Source: JANXLO01 sp038231295 (GTDB taxonomy: Bacteria; Armatimonadota; Chthonomonadetes; Chthonomonadales; Chthonomonadaceae). Taken from it: a DNA stretch of 64,000 bases. The position numbers and the translations under genes are program-made. A model generated the notes under the pieces. The model made no database searches, was not told the DNA's origin, and saw only the letters and a program-made list of their open reading frames with translations. Shown in pieces: positions 16,154-25,016 of the stretch (position 1 is its first letter; each line of letters begins with the position of its first letter). The stretch lies in NCBI GenBank assembly GCA_038231295.1, contig JBBRLP010000010.1:8204-72203 (forward strand), read 5' to 3'.

Positions 16154-17614
16154 ATGGCGAATGTCATAAAAAAATATCCCGCCGAGACGATCCGCCGACG
16201 CCTGAGTCTGCTGCCCGCTGCGCTGGTCGGTCTGGGTCTCGCGGCCTTCTTTCAGGGCCAGATAGACCCCGATGCGAAACAGTTCCACGTCGGCGACAAC
16301 CTTGGTAAGTCAGCGAACGGCGGACTGAACAACGAGTTCTTGCTGCTCCCGTTGCTCGGCTTTCGGGAGGCGGCGGCGGGTCTGCTCTGGGTGCGGTGCG
16401 ACGAGTTCTTCCACAGCGGAGACTACGACGCCATCCTGCCCCTGGTGCGTCTGATTACCTGGCTCGACCCCCACGCCGAAAACGTCTTCATCACCGGCGC
16501 CTGGCACCTGGCCTACAACTTCACCGACTCCAGCGAACGCTCGGATCGCCGTTATATCGCGCCCTCTCAGAGTCTGCTGAAAGAGGGGGTTGAGAATAAT
16601 ATGGGGATTCCCGACATCAAGTTCGAACTCGGCTGGCAGCGCTACGATAAGATCAAGGACTTCAAGGGCGCGGAAGAGGCGTTCAAACTGGCCGCCGACA
16701 CCAAGCCCAACAAGACCAGCGACGACTATCCCTACGGCGCTCCCCTGAAGACCCTGCACATTCTGGCGCACACCTACGAGAAGCAGGGCCGCATTCCCGA
16801 AGCCCTGGAGGAGTGGCAGTTGGCGCTTGACCGCAGCACGGAGATGCTGAAACGGAATCCCAAAGACTACTCCGCGCAGTCGCTGCACAATGCCGAACGC
16901 CGCAACTACGACGAAAACCTTCAGCGTTTCCGTAACCGCTACAGCACGACGGGTCACGACAGCGTTAACCCCTCGCCCTATCCCGAAGTGCTGGAGCCGC
17001 CGCCCGGCAGCGCGGACAAAACGCCGCGCCCCTGGGATGTCGCGTTCCAGACCGAAGTGCGGATTGTGCGTCCGAAGGTCTTCAAGATCGGCGGACAGTT
17101 CAACTCGCAGGACGGCGCCCGCATTGATGTCCGCATCACCGACTGGAACTATCAGGACCGCAAGATCACCGGAACGCTTAACGACTTTTCGGTAGACCCC
17201 ACGCAGACGATTCTGGTGGACAGCATCTCGGTGCGGAAGAACCACTTCGAGCGCGAAATGGACATGAGCAAAGATCCGAAGATGTACAGCTTCACGCAGG
17301 ATGCCTATCGGGTGGTTCTCTCCTACAACCCGCGCAACACCGCGCCGCACCTGCTGGATCGTTTCGGCTGGAGCGGGGAAGGCATGACCGACGTAGACAA
17401 GTCCCATGTCGTCATGGACACCGATCCCAACCACACGGGAACGACCTACATCGAGGGACAGGGCGGAACGCCTCCTGTCTGGGACGGCAAGACAGTTCCT
17501 TTCACCAATCACGGTCAGCCGCTCCGCACGATTCGCGTCGTCTACAAGATCAGCCGCGAACAGATCATGAACCAGAAACCGATCACCGAAAAGGACATCG
17601 TCAGCGTCCAGTAG
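16154..17614 (+). CDS. Conserved TPR-containing protein of the ABC operon
   Basis: 486 residues. One hydrophobic segment near the N-terminus (LSLLPAALVGLGLAAFFQG) suggests a membrane anchor with the rest outside. Residues 60-290 form helical TPR-like repeats (VRCDEFFHSGDYDAILPLVR; TLHILAHTYEKQGRIPEALE). The C-terminal 180 residues are beta-rich and unassigned. Placement at the end of an ABC exporter operon suggests an accessory component at the membrane, but this is context only. A hairpin terminator follows at 17708-17739. Confidence 0.75.
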   Translation: MANVIKKYPAETIRRRLSLLPAALVGLGLAAFFQGQIDPDAKQFHVGDNLGKSANGGLNNEFLLLPLLGFREAAAGLLWVRCDEFFHSGDYDAILPLVRLITWLDPHAENVFITGAWHLAYNFTDSSERSDRRYIAPSQSLLKEGVENNMGIPDIKFELGWQRYDKIKDFKGAEEAFKLAADTKPNKTSDDYPYGAPLKTLHILAHTYEKQGRIPEALEEWQLALDRSTEMLKRNPKDYSAQSLHNAERRNYDENLQRFRNRYSTTGHDSVNPSPYPEVLEPPPGSADKTPRPWDVAFQTEVRIVRPKVFKIGGQFNSQDGARIDVRITDWNYQDRKITGTLNDFSVDPTQTILVDSISVRKNHFEREMDMSKDPKMYSFTQDAYRVVLSYNPRNTAPHLLDRFGWSGEGMTDVDKSHVVMDTDPNHTGTTYIEGQGGTPPVWDGKTVPFTNHGQPLRTIRVVYKISREQIMNQKPITEKDIVSVQ

Positions 17615-17707
17615 CATGGCTCCTGTCAAGTCCTTATGTCTCCCCGCTCCTGGGAAAGCGATTCGGGAAACTCTAAACAGGGACGGCTAAGGCCGTTCGT
17701 ATCCCAC

Positions 17708-17739
17708 AAAGCGGAGCCGACATCGGTCGGCTCCGCTTT
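17708..17739 (+). terminator. Hairpin terminator of the ABC operon
   Basis: A perfect 14-bp stem (AAAGCGGAGCCGAC with GTCGGCTCCGCTTT) around a 4-nt loop, about 95 bp after the TPR gene. The right arm ends in TTT. Confidence 0.7.
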
Positions 17740-17808
17740 GCTGTGCGGTGACAACAAGGCTGCGACAGCCGCACAGCCATCAGAAAAAACCGGGTAGGAA
17801 TCAACCGT

Positions 17809-19014
17809 ATGCGAACAAGAAGGCTTTTCGTTCCCCGTAGTATTTGCAGTTCTCTCCTCGCACTGTTGATTGCGCTTGCCTCTCCCACCTCTGCACAGCA
17901 GCCAAAACAGGCGCGGGCGGAGGAGCATGACACGTATAACGTCGTTCTGGGAACGCAGGCCATCGGGGGCAGTTACCAGTTCACCGGCGATCCCATGCTG
18001 ATAGAAGCCGCACACGCCATCTCGGAATTAGGCTCCAACACCATTAAATTCACCCTTGCGCCGGATAAGAGTGAGACGCGAAAGCCACACAGTCTCACGG
18101 AGATTGCCCGCGACACCATTTCCATCAAAACCGTGCTGAATATGCCTTTTCGCTTCTATCTGCTCTGGACCTACCCTGTCTCCACGGAATCCAATCGCTT
18201 CCAGCCGGATTCGCTTTCCAGCGAATACCGGGAAGTGTACGATCTCACCTGCTATCTCCTCAAGACGTATAGCAGAACCGAAAAGACGTTCTATCTCGGA
18301 AATTGGGAAGGGGACTGGCACCTGACCCATACCGACCCCAAACGTGTCCCGACGGAGGAGGAAGTACGGAATATGATTGCCTGGGTCAATACCCGGCAGA
18401 AAGCCGTGGATGCGGCCAAACGAGATACCCCTCACCAAAAGGTTCAAGTCTACTACTATCTGGAAGTCAATCGGGTAGTGGATGCCATCGCGGGGAAAGT
18501 CCGTCTCACCAACTCCGTGCTGCCCCATACTCCCGTAGATTTCGTCTCCTACTCCGCCTACGACGCGCTTAACGGCGATCTAGAAGTCAACTTGACCCGC
18601 TCACTGGACTATATCGCCTCGAAACTGCCACCGAAGCGCGGTATATCGGGCAAACGAGTCCTTATCGGCGAATACGGTTTCCCAGCCCGCAGCTATTCAC
18701 CGCAGGAACAGAACGCTCGCTCCTGTCGTGTCCTGCGTACCGCATTGCAATGGGGATGTCCGTTCGCGCTCTACTGGGAACTGTATAATAATGAGGTCGA
18801 GGATGGCAAACAGGTTGGCTTCTGGATGGTTGACGATCATCAGGTCAAACAGCCCATCTACGAGACGCATCGGCGCTTCTATCTCTGGGCGCATTCCTAT
18901 CTTACCGCTTTCCGGCAGAAGCAGAGCCGATTTCCGACACAGGCGGAGTTTGGTAAAGCAGCGCTGGCCTGGTTAGATGAAGATAGCAGCATTCAACACA
19001 TCATCCGAAACTAA
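17809..19014 (+). CDS. Secreted glycoside hydrolase-like protein (TIM-barrel, clan GH-A-like)
   Basis: 401 residues with a signal peptide (SLLALLIALASPTSA-QQ). The body reads as a (beta/alpha)8 hydrolase: TIKFTLAP, FYLGNWEGDWHL, VYYYLEVNRV, VDFVSYSAYDA, then KRVLIGEYGFPAR, whose Glu would be the nucleophile position in clan A enzymes, and a terminal PFALYWELYNNE strand. NWEGDW is a plausible acid/base position but lacks the usual NEP. I cannot assign a GH family or substrate. It stands alone with a strong terminator behind it (19133-19162), and its codon use looks a little more AT-rich than its neighbours. Confidence 0.7.
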   Translation: MRTRRLFVPRSICSSLLALLIALASPTSAQQPKQARAEEHDTYNVVLGTQAIGGSYQFTGDPMLIEAAHAISELGSNTIKFTLAPDKSETRKPHSLTEIARDTISIKTVLNMPFRFYLLWTYPVSTESNRFQPDSLSSEYREVYDLTCYLLKTYSRTEKTFYLGNWEGDWHLTHTDPKRVPTEEEVRNMIAWVNTRQKAVDAAKRDTPHQKVQVYYYLEVNRVVDAIAGKVRLTNSVLPHTPVDFVSYSAYDALNGDLEVNLTRSLDYIASKLPPKRGISGKRVLIGEYGFPARSYSPQEQNARSCRVLRTALQWGCPFALYWELYNNEVEDGKQVGFWMVDDHQVKQPIYETHRRFYLWAHSYLTAFRQKQSRFPTQAEFGKAALAWLDEDSSIQHIIRN

Positions 19015-19374
19015 TATGTCTGCTGTATCGTAGAACGACCTGTACCGAGCGGAAGCCGGTCTTGACGGAAGTGAAAACTTCCGGCAAATCACTTCTTTGC
19101 TCCGACAACGTTCCTCACACATTTTTTCTTTCGGGAGAGCCATTCGGCTCTCCCTTTTTTTTGTTCACGCCCTTCACAACGAGCGACGGTCCAACAGCCT
19201 TCCCGCTGGCGATGTTCCCTGACTGTCCCCTACCTTTTTCTTTCTTTGAAACGTGACGCACATCACATAAATCCGGTGACACCGTTCGGCGTCGGTTCGC
19301 ACTCCCCACGATACAATAGATTCATCATAAACGCGGATACGCTTATCCATCGTAAAGCGCAGGAGCAGAAAACA
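19015..19374 (+). other. Intergenic region, terminator plus promoter area, no gene
   Basis: This 360-bp gap holds the rho-independent terminator at 19133-19162 and a TACAAT box at 19312-19317 about 60 bp before the next gene, without a convincing -35. Short open frames here look non-coding. Confidence 0.6.
19133..19162 (+). terminator. Rho-independent terminator
   Basis: GGGAGAGCC and GGCTCTCCC form a 9-bp stem with an ATTC loop, followed by eight T residues. It is about 120 bp after the glycosidase-like gene. Confidence 0.92.
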
Positions 19375-20142
19375 ATGACGACCCAGATGAACACCCTCAA
19401 ACTTCCGGCCAGATCGAATGCCACGGACTGGAGGCTCTGGTGCCGTGTGATCTCGATTGTTGGGATATGCGCCATCGCGGCGCTCCAGCGCCTCGTTCCC
19501 GCCCTCCATGCGGCATCACCCTCGCTGCCCCTCCTGGCCGCAGACGCTGTCGTCTACGGTGCGGGAAAAAAGGTGGCGGATCTGGCCGCCGAACACGGTC
19601 TGCGCGAGCGCCCGTTCCGGCTTCTCGGCTATAGCATGGCCCTTGTCGGCCTCGTCGTGCTGGCGCTGTCGAGTGCGGGCGCAACGCTCCTGGTGGCGGA
19701 TGCCGCGTTTCACCTCATCATTAAGGGCAAGGCGGATAACCGTGGGCACCTGTTGTGTGCAGTCTTTGCGTGGGCTATCATTAACGGCCTCTTCGCCTTC
19801 GCCCCAACAGGAAATGTAGACTGGACTACCGTCGGGATTGTCCTCGCAGGCAGTGTGCTGTGGATGTGGCTCAACAATCGTGCCCTGCGGCTTGGCGACA
19901 ACCTGCTGCATCAGATGCGGGGCGACCGCATTCTCCTGCTTGTCGCGCTGGCGCTGGCGAATCCCCACCGCTGGTTCCCGTTCGCCCTGCTTGCCAGTGT
20001 CGAGTCACTGGCCTACGGTTTCACCAAGATCGTCGCGATGAAGCTGCCCTGGTATACAAGCGGAGATGACGTTCCGCTCGATCCCGATCCCCTCGTCTTT
20101 GCATTCCATGCGACGCCTGCGGTCACACGCACGGCAGACTGA
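19375..20142 (+). CDS. Conserved multi-pass membrane protein, function unknown
   Basis: 255 residues with about six hydrophobic stretches (CRVISIVGICAIAAL, GYSMALVGLVVLALSSAGA, HLLCAVFAWAIINGLFAFA, TVGIVLAGSVLWMWL, and others). A loop with GKKVADLAAEHGL and a WLNNRALRLGDNLLHQ segment is polar. No family is recognised. The ATG at 19375 has AGGAG 9 bp upstream; the in-frame ATG at 19246 precedes the likely promoter and is rejected. Confidence 0.7.
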   Translation: MTTQMNTLKLPARSNATDWRLWCRVISIVGICAIAALQRLVPALHAASPSLPLLAADAVVYGAGKKVADLAAEHGLRERPFRLLGYSMALVGLVVLALSSAGATLLVADAAFHLIIKGKADNRGHLLCAVFAWAIINGLFAFAPTGNVDWTTVGIVLAGSVLWMWLNNRALRLGDNLLHQMRGDRILLLVALALANPHRWFPFALLASVESLAYGFTKIVAMKLPWYTSGDDVPLDPDPLVFAFHATPAVTRTAD

Positions 20143-20277
20143 CCGGAAGTTAGTCAGAGTGTCCTTTCACGCATTATCGAAAATCGAGGAGCTGAGGTGA
20201 AAATTTCGCGTTGAGCATCCAGACGTCTTGCTGCGATAGAGCATGGGACATCAATCTATACCAGAGGGAGCCTTACA

Positions 20278-21627
20278 ATCGAGAACGAGCAGAGTTTACG
20301 GGAATTTCGGGGATGGGTAAAAAAAGGACATGGCCGCGCACACCGGATGCTGCGTGAAATGGGAGAGCCATGCGTGCGGGAGACACTGCTGGAAGCCTGC
20401 CTGAACAATCAGCGTTACGATTCGCAGTGCGAGGATTCACGCGGGAAGTATCTGTACGAACTTATCCATGACTCCGGTAATGCGGAATTTTACAGGGATA
20501 AGGTCCTCGCCTCACTGGAGGAGGCCAACCCGGAGCGTGACCGTGAGCAGCAGCGCAGTTGGTATCAACGGCTCGAACTGACGCGGTATTTCGCTCAGGC
20601 GGGCGATTCGGACACTCGAGCCGCTCTCTACAATGTCCTGTTCCGAGATGCCCTCGTTCATGACTTTTCCGCTGCCGCCGATATCGTGGCGCTCGATGGC
20701 CTGGCAGGCCTGCTCACGGTTCTGGGCAAAATGGACGGATTGGAACCGGATGAGTATGATGAACAGGCGGAGGCGCTTGTCTGGAAACTGAAGGAACGCG
20801 ACGGAGACGAGGCAACGGAACAGCAGATCGAGCGGGCCGCGCAGGATACCCCCACGCTTGCCGCCCTGCTGCACGCTGTGCGCGAAGCGAAGCAGGCGCG
20901 GGACGAGGCGCGAAATCAGCGTAAAGCACAGCCCCGGCTCACATACCAGCAGGTTCGCGAGAAAATACATGCGGCAGCGGCATCCGGATACATCAGCGGG
21001 TTATGGTCATGGGGACTTGAGGCTGCGGACGAGGAACTGGCGCTTGTCGCGGCCGATCTGCTCGCGGAAAGCGATCCTCTCCGCCAGCGTCACTACTTGT
21101 GGCTGTTTCGCAAACGAGTCTTCCCGCTCGATTTCCATTCTCTCTTGCCGCTGGTCCGCAGGGAAGATCGGCGGCTCTCCTCGGCAGCGACCGCCGCGCT
21201 CGCCAATATCACCCACCCGGATATACGAGAGTTCGCGCTCCGTCTGCTGCCGGAACCGCTCTGGCGCGATCAGGCCGTAGATCTGATGACAGCCAATCCT
21301 GGCCCGGACGATTTCGCCCTGCTCGCCTACTGGCTGCAGCGGACAGAGGCAGACTTGATGCACTGGATGGACATCTCCAGTCGCGGCTATGCAGAGGCCC
21401 ACTACAGCGCAGCGGCGATACCCTGCCTGCTGTTCCTATACGAAAACACGCCCTGTTCCCTGTGCCGTGGAGCCGCCGTGCGGATGCTGGCGAAACACGA
21501 CACCCTGCCGGAGTGGATGCCGCAAGAGTGCCTGCACGATGCTGATTCCGATACACGCCAGGTCGCAGCCAATTACTCCGACAGCGCGTCAGACGCTCAT
21601 CCTGCTACAGACGGCTCGCCTGCGTAA
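20278..21627 (+). CDS. HEAT-like helical repeat protein, probable ATC start
   Basis: About 449 residues, almost all alpha-helical, with HEAT-like units in the C-terminal half (EELALVAADLLAE, DRRLSSAATAALANITHPDI, CRGAAVRMLAKHD). Function unknown. The first ATG is at 20347, but it has no ribosome site and the frame stays open and protein-like upstream (ENEQSLREFRGWVKKGH). AGAGGGAG (20263-20270) lies 7 bp before an ATC at 20278. No ATG, GTG or TTG exists between that point and the TGA at 20212. I therefore propose ATC as the start, or a mutated start; 20347 is the conservative alternative. It is convergent with the Ser-rich secreted protein, with 4 bp between stops. Confidence 0.65.
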   Translation: MENEQSLREFRGWVKKGHGRAHRMLREMGEPCVRETLLEACLNNQRYDSQCEDSRGKYLYELIHDSGNAEFYRDKVLASLEEANPERDREQQRSWYQRLELTRYFAQAGDSDTRAALYNVLFRDALVHDFSAAADIVALDGLAGLLTVLGKMDGLEPDEYDEQAEALVWKLKERDGDEATEQQIERAAQDTPTLAALLHAVREAKQARDEARNQRKAQPRLTYQQVREKIHAAAASGYISGLWSWGLEAADEELALVAADLLAESDPLRQRHYLWLFRKRVFPLDFHSLLPLVRREDRRLSSAATAALANITHPDIREFALRLLPEPLWRDQAVDLMTANPGPDDFALLAYWLQRTEADLMHWMDISSRGYAEAHYSAAAIPCLLFLYENTPCSLCRGAAVRMLAKHDTLPEWMPQECLHDADSDTRQVAANYSDSASDAHPATDGSPA

Positions 21628-21631
21628 GCGT

Positions 21632-22117
21632 CTATTTCTTCGCGCCGCTGCTTTGAGAACTGCTGTTCTGCTGTGACTGGCTGGAATGGTTCTGCTGGGA
21701 ACTCTGTTTCTTCTGCGATTTGGAATCGTGCCTGACATCGTGCGCGGTGCGCTGCATCTGCTGCATCATTCGCTGCACCATAGACTGCGTATCCGAAGTA
21801 TGCTGCGCGGAGGAGTGGGAGTCGGAACTGGAGGCGGACGAGGAAGACGAGACGTTCTTCGACACACTGACGGAGATGGAGCCGTCCGGGGAAGAGGTGG
21901 TCGTCGAACCGGATTCGTGGGTTGAGGTCGGTTTACCGTTCGAGGACGTGCTCGAAGACGACGCAGAGTAGCTAGTCGTGCCGGTCGCCGTGCTGTGCCT
22001 GCTGGTTTTGGCGCTGCCGCTTCGGGCCGGTGAGGGCGCAGAATGGCCCTGGGCCTGTGCCGCCGTACCGGAGAGACCAAGTGTGAGCGTCAGCAAGGCG
22101 AGTTTTCGTGTCGTCAT
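21632..22117 (-). CDS. Secreted Ser/Gln-rich low-complexity protein
   Basis: 161 residues. A clear signal peptide (LALLTLTLGLSGTAAQA-QG) is followed by a chain dominated by Ser, Thr, Gln, His and Lys, with a short hydrophobic helix-like stretch in the middle (QSMVQRMMQQMQRTAHDVRH). It ends in a basic SGAKK tail. No globular domain is visible, so it is probably disordered and extracytoplasmic. The ATG at 22117 has GAAGGAG upstream and starts the signal peptide; the in-frame extension to 22201 is rejected. Confidence 0.75.
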   Translation of the reverse strand: MTTRKLALLTLTLGLSGTAAQAQGHSAPSPARSGSAKTSRHSTATGTTSYSASSSSTSSNGKPTSTHESGSTTTSSPDGSISVSVSKNVSSSSSASSSDSHSSAQHTSDTQSMVQRMMQQMQRTAHDVRHDSKSQKKQSSQQNHSSQSQQNSSSQSSGAKK

Positions 22118-22317
22118 AAGAAGCTCCTTCTGGCGCAGCCGCGCCGAGACTATCCGCTCCCGCGTTTCAGGGCAGAGCACTGATAAAGACGAGGCGAACA
22201 CCCACTTTCTGTTTATCCGATATTGCTAAACTTTCACCGCGAGAGTGCTTCCCTTCCCTGCATCAGCGTCGAAGACCGCCGGGGCCTCCGGGCCGAGTTT
22301 ATCTCAAGGAAATCCAG

Positions 22318-22443
22318 TTATTTTCCGTAGTGGGATAGAACGATGGAGCCTATTTTGAGGAGACCTGCGAGAAGGAACAAAATGCCTGCTGCGATCAGGT
22401 AACGATATTTCAGAGTATGAGGGGGAGGCAGGTTCAATCGCAC
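22318..22443 (-). CDS. Small single-pass membrane protein, 39-41 residues
   Basis: The minus strand encodes a 41-residue peptide from GTG at 22443, or 39 residues from TTG at 22437. AAAGGA stands just upstream. The sequence has a polar N-terminus (LNLPPPHTLKYRY), one hydrophobic helix (LIAAGILFLLAGLLKIGSIV) and the tail LSHYGK. It lies 88 bp downstream of fabF on the same strand, after a hairpin. The composition strongly suggests a real small transmembrane protein. Function unknown. Confidence 0.55.
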   Translation of the reverse strand: MRLNLPPPHTLKYRYLIAAGILFLLAGLLKIGSIVLSHYGK

Positions 22444-22495
22444 CTATCCTTTCTGTCGGGAAGGGATCAGCAGCTTACGAAATGAGTCAGATTTA

Positions 22496-22524
22496 CAGAG
22501 GCCCGCACTATTATCGGGCCTCTG
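22496..22524 (-). terminator. Hairpin after fabF
   Basis: CAGAGGCCCG and CGGGCCTCTG form a 10-bp stem with a 9-nt loop directly downstream of the fabF stop. The U tract is poor. Confidence 0.55.
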
Positions 22525-22531
22525 TATCGTT

Positions 22532-23809
22532 TCAGAGGGAGGCCGGGTCGCAGCGCTGGAGGATCAGGGTCGCGTTATGGCCGCCGAAGCCGAAGGAGTT
22601 GGACATCGCGACACGCACGTCCGCTTTGCGCGGGGCGTTAGGAACGTAGTCCAGATCGCAGTTCGGATCGGGCGTCTCGTAGTTGATGGTCGGGGCGACG
22701 ATGCCGTCGCGGATAGTGAGGGCGCACAGAATCGCTTCCACCGCGCCTGCGGCCCCGATAAGATGCCCGGTCATGGACTTGGTGGAACTGACGGGGATTT
22801 TGTAGGCGTGTTCGCCCAGAACGGCTTTGATGGCGGCGGTCTCGTTCCTGTCGTTCAGTTCCGTCGAGGTGCCGTGCGCGTTAATGTAGTCTACCGCGTC
22901 GGGCGCGAGGCCCGCCGAGCGCAGCGCCGCCCGCATGGAACGCGCCGCGCCTTCGCCTTCCGGGGCAGGGGCTGTAATGTGGAAAGCGTCTCCCGCCATG
23001 CCGTAGCCGATCAGTTCCGCATAGATTTTCGCGCCGCGTGCCTGCGCCGACTCCAGCGTCTCCAGAATCACAACCCCGCTGCCTTCCGACATCACGAAGC
23101 CGTCCCGATCCGCCTCGAAAGGACGACTGGCCTGTTCGGGCGCGTCGTTGCGCTGCGACAGCGAACGCGCCTGACAGAACCCGGCCATGCCGAGCGGGGT
23201 GATACAGGCTTCCGCGCCGCCTGCGATCATCGCATCCGCGTCGCCGCGCCGAATGACCTCGTAGGCGTCTCCTATACAGTTGGTTCCGGTCGCGCAGGCG
23301 GTGGTAATACAGGAGTTCGGGCCGCGTGCGCCCGTCAAAATGGAGACCATCCCCGCGCCCATGTCGCAGATGATGCCCGGAATCAGGAACGGCGTGATGC
23401 GCCCTGGGCCCCGCTCCAGAAGCACCTTATGCTGCTCCTCGATGGTTGCCAGACCGCCGATGCCCGACCCGATATAGACGCCCGTGCGGTCCCGGTTCTC
23501 CTCGGTGATCTTCAGCCCGGAGTCTGTCAGCGCGGTCAGCGCCGCCGCTACCGCGAACTGAATGAACCTGTCCATGCGCCGCGCCTCTTTTTTTTCCATC
23601 CAGGGCGACGGGTCCCACTCCTTGATACTTCCTGCAAAACGGGTCGAATAGTCCGTTGTGTCGAATATCTCAATCGGGGAGATGGCGGAGCAGCCGGAAA
23701 GACAGGCTTTCCACAGGGTCTCCGCATCCAGGCCGAGGGGCGTGATCGCCCCGATACCGGTTATCACGACGCGCTGGGGACGCATCTCCGTCGTCTCTTC
23801 ACTCATCAT
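22532..23809 (-). CDS. fabF: Beta-ketoacyl-ACP synthase II
   Basis: 425 residues, full length. The Cys-His-His triad is visible: TACATGTN (Cys), NAHGTSTELND (His) and GHLIGAAGAVE (His), with VVITGIGAITPLG at the start and NSFGFGGHN at the end. It condenses malonyl-ACP with acyl-ACP to elongate fatty acids in the cytosol. GAAGGA stands 6 bp before the ATG. It is the last core gene of the recG-to-fabF cluster and follows acpP by 103 bp. Confidence 0.97.
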   Translation of the reverse strand: MMSEETTEMRPQRVVITGIGAITPLGLDAETLWKACLSGCSAISPIEIFDTTDYSTRFAGSIKEWDPSPWMEKKEARRMDRFIQFAVAAALTALTDSGLKITEENRDRTGVYIGSGIGGLATIEEQHKVLLERGPGRITPFLIPGIICDMGAGMVSILTGARGPNSCITTACATGTNCIGDAYEVIRRGDADAMIAGGAEACITPLGMAGFCQARSLSQRNDAPEQASRPFEADRDGFVMSEGSGVVILETLESAQARGAKIYAELIGYGMAGDAFHITAPAPEGEGAARSMRAALRSAGLAPDAVDYINAHGTSTELNDRNETAAIKAVLGEHAYKIPVSSTKSMTGHLIGAAGAVEAILCALTIRDGIVAPTINYETPDPNCDLDYVPNAPRKADVRVAMSNSFGFGGHNATLILQRCDPASL

Positions 23810-23912
23810 CTGCGTTCCTTCACACTTAAAGGACAGTCAGACGGAACGATAGGGAGGAGGCACGTGCGCCGCCCCCCTGTCTTCACGCTGCTGCCGTCCG
23901 TTCGAGACCGAG

Positions 23913-24149
23913 TCAGGGCTTGCCCTTCTCTTCTACATAGTTCACGATGTCCTGCACGGTCGGCAGTTTCTCGGCGTCTTGGTCGGAGACTTCGATATCG
24001 AACTCCTCTTCCAGGCCCATCACGATCTCAACCACGTCCAGGGAGTCCGCGCCCAGGTCATCCACGATGGAGGCGGTGGGCGTCACCTCGTCCTCGCTCA
24101 CTTCCAACTGCTCTATCAGCACCTTACGCACACGCTCGAATGTCGTCAT
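23913..24149 (-). CDS. acpP: Acyl carrier protein
   Basis: 78 residues, the normal length. Ser36 in GADSLDVVE is the phosphopantetheine attachment site. The protein is strongly acidic as expected (LEEEFDIEVSDQDAEKL). It carries acyl intermediates for FabD, FabH, FabG and FabF, which are encoded on both sides. Confidence 0.98.
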   Translation of the reverse strand: MTTFERVRKVLIEQLEVSEDEVTPTASIVDDLGADSLDVVEIVMGLEEEFDIEVSDQDAEKLPTVQDIVNYVEEKGKP

Positions 24150-24272
24150 CTAGGATCTCCTAATAGCGGCTGAGTTGCCGGGTTATTGATTACATCTCTT
24201 GCCTGCTGCCTTTACGGGCCGAAGGCGTGAAAACGTCGTATGGATCACAGGTACGGACAGACTGCCCGCCCT

Positions 24273-25016
24273 CTACATAAACAGTCCGCCGTCTATCGAA
24301 ATGACCTCGCCCTGAATATAGGCGGCATCTTCCGAACAGAGGAACGCGACCACACGGGCCACATCCTCGGACGCCCCCAGACGGCCCAGGGGAATCTGCT
24401 TCAAAATCGCGTCCCGGTACTCCGGCTTCAGGACTTCCGTCATCTCCGTCTCGATGAAGCCCGGCGCGACCGCATTGACCCGCACGTTACGCGAACCAAG
24501 CTCTTTTGCCAGTGACTTCGTCAGGCCCACCAGACCGGCCTTCGACGCGCTGTAGTTGACCTGTCCGGCCCCGCCCGCCTTGCCGATGACCGAGCCGACA
24601 TTGACGATGACCCCACTCTTCTGCTTCACCATCAGCGCGGCGGCCGTTTTGCAGCAGAGGAACGCGCCCTTGAGGTTGGTGTCCAGTACGGCGTCCCAGT
24701 CCTCTTCCGTCATTCGCAGTATCAGTTTGTCGCGGGTGATGCCCGCGTTGTTCACCAGAATATCCACGCGCCCGAACATCTCGTTTGCTGTCTTGAGCAG
24801 CGCCTCCGCCTCCGACATCACGCCGACATTGGCCTGAAGGGTGACCGCCTCGCCGCCCGCCGCCCGAATCTGCGTGACTACCGCCTCGGCGGCTTCCGCG
24901 CTTCGGCTGTAGTTGACGACGACCTTTGCGCCCTCTTTCGCCAGCGTCAGGGCAATCGCCGCACCAATACCGCGTCCCGCACCCGTGACGACCGCGACCT
25001 TATTCTCTAGTTTCAC
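24273..25016 (-). CDS. fabG: 3-oxoacyl-ACP reductase
   Basis: 247 residues, short-chain dehydrogenase. The NADPH motif is TGAGRGIG, then NNAG, and the catalytic Ser-Tyr-Lys set is in VGSVIG and YSASKAGL. It reduces 3-oxoacyl-ACP in each elongation cycle. The start codon is GTG and overlaps the fabD stop in the sequence GTGA, so translation is coupled. Confidence 0.97.
   Translation of the reverse strand: MKLENKVAVVTGAGRGIGAAIALTLAKEGAKVVVNYSRSAEAAEAVVTQIRAAGGEAVTLQANVGVMSEAEALLKTANEMFGRVDILVNNAGITRDKLILRMTEEDWDAVLDTNLKGAFLCCKTAAALMVKQKSGVIVNVGSVIGKAGGAGQVNYSASKAGLVGLTKSLAKELGSRNVRVNAVAPGFIETEMTEVLKPEYRDAILKQIPLGRLGASEDVARVVAFLCSEDAAYIQGEVISIDGGLFM

Larger units (their letters stand above)
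22118..22531. other. Gap between the Ser-rich protein and fabF
   Basis: This stretch holds a small membrane-protein frame on the minus strand (22318-22443) and a hairpin after fabF (22496-22524). I see nothing else in it. Confidence 0.5.

Noticed and set aside
19062..19256. 64-residue plus-strand open frame after the glycosidase-like gene
   Set aside because: It spans a strong rho-independent terminator and has no ribosome site.
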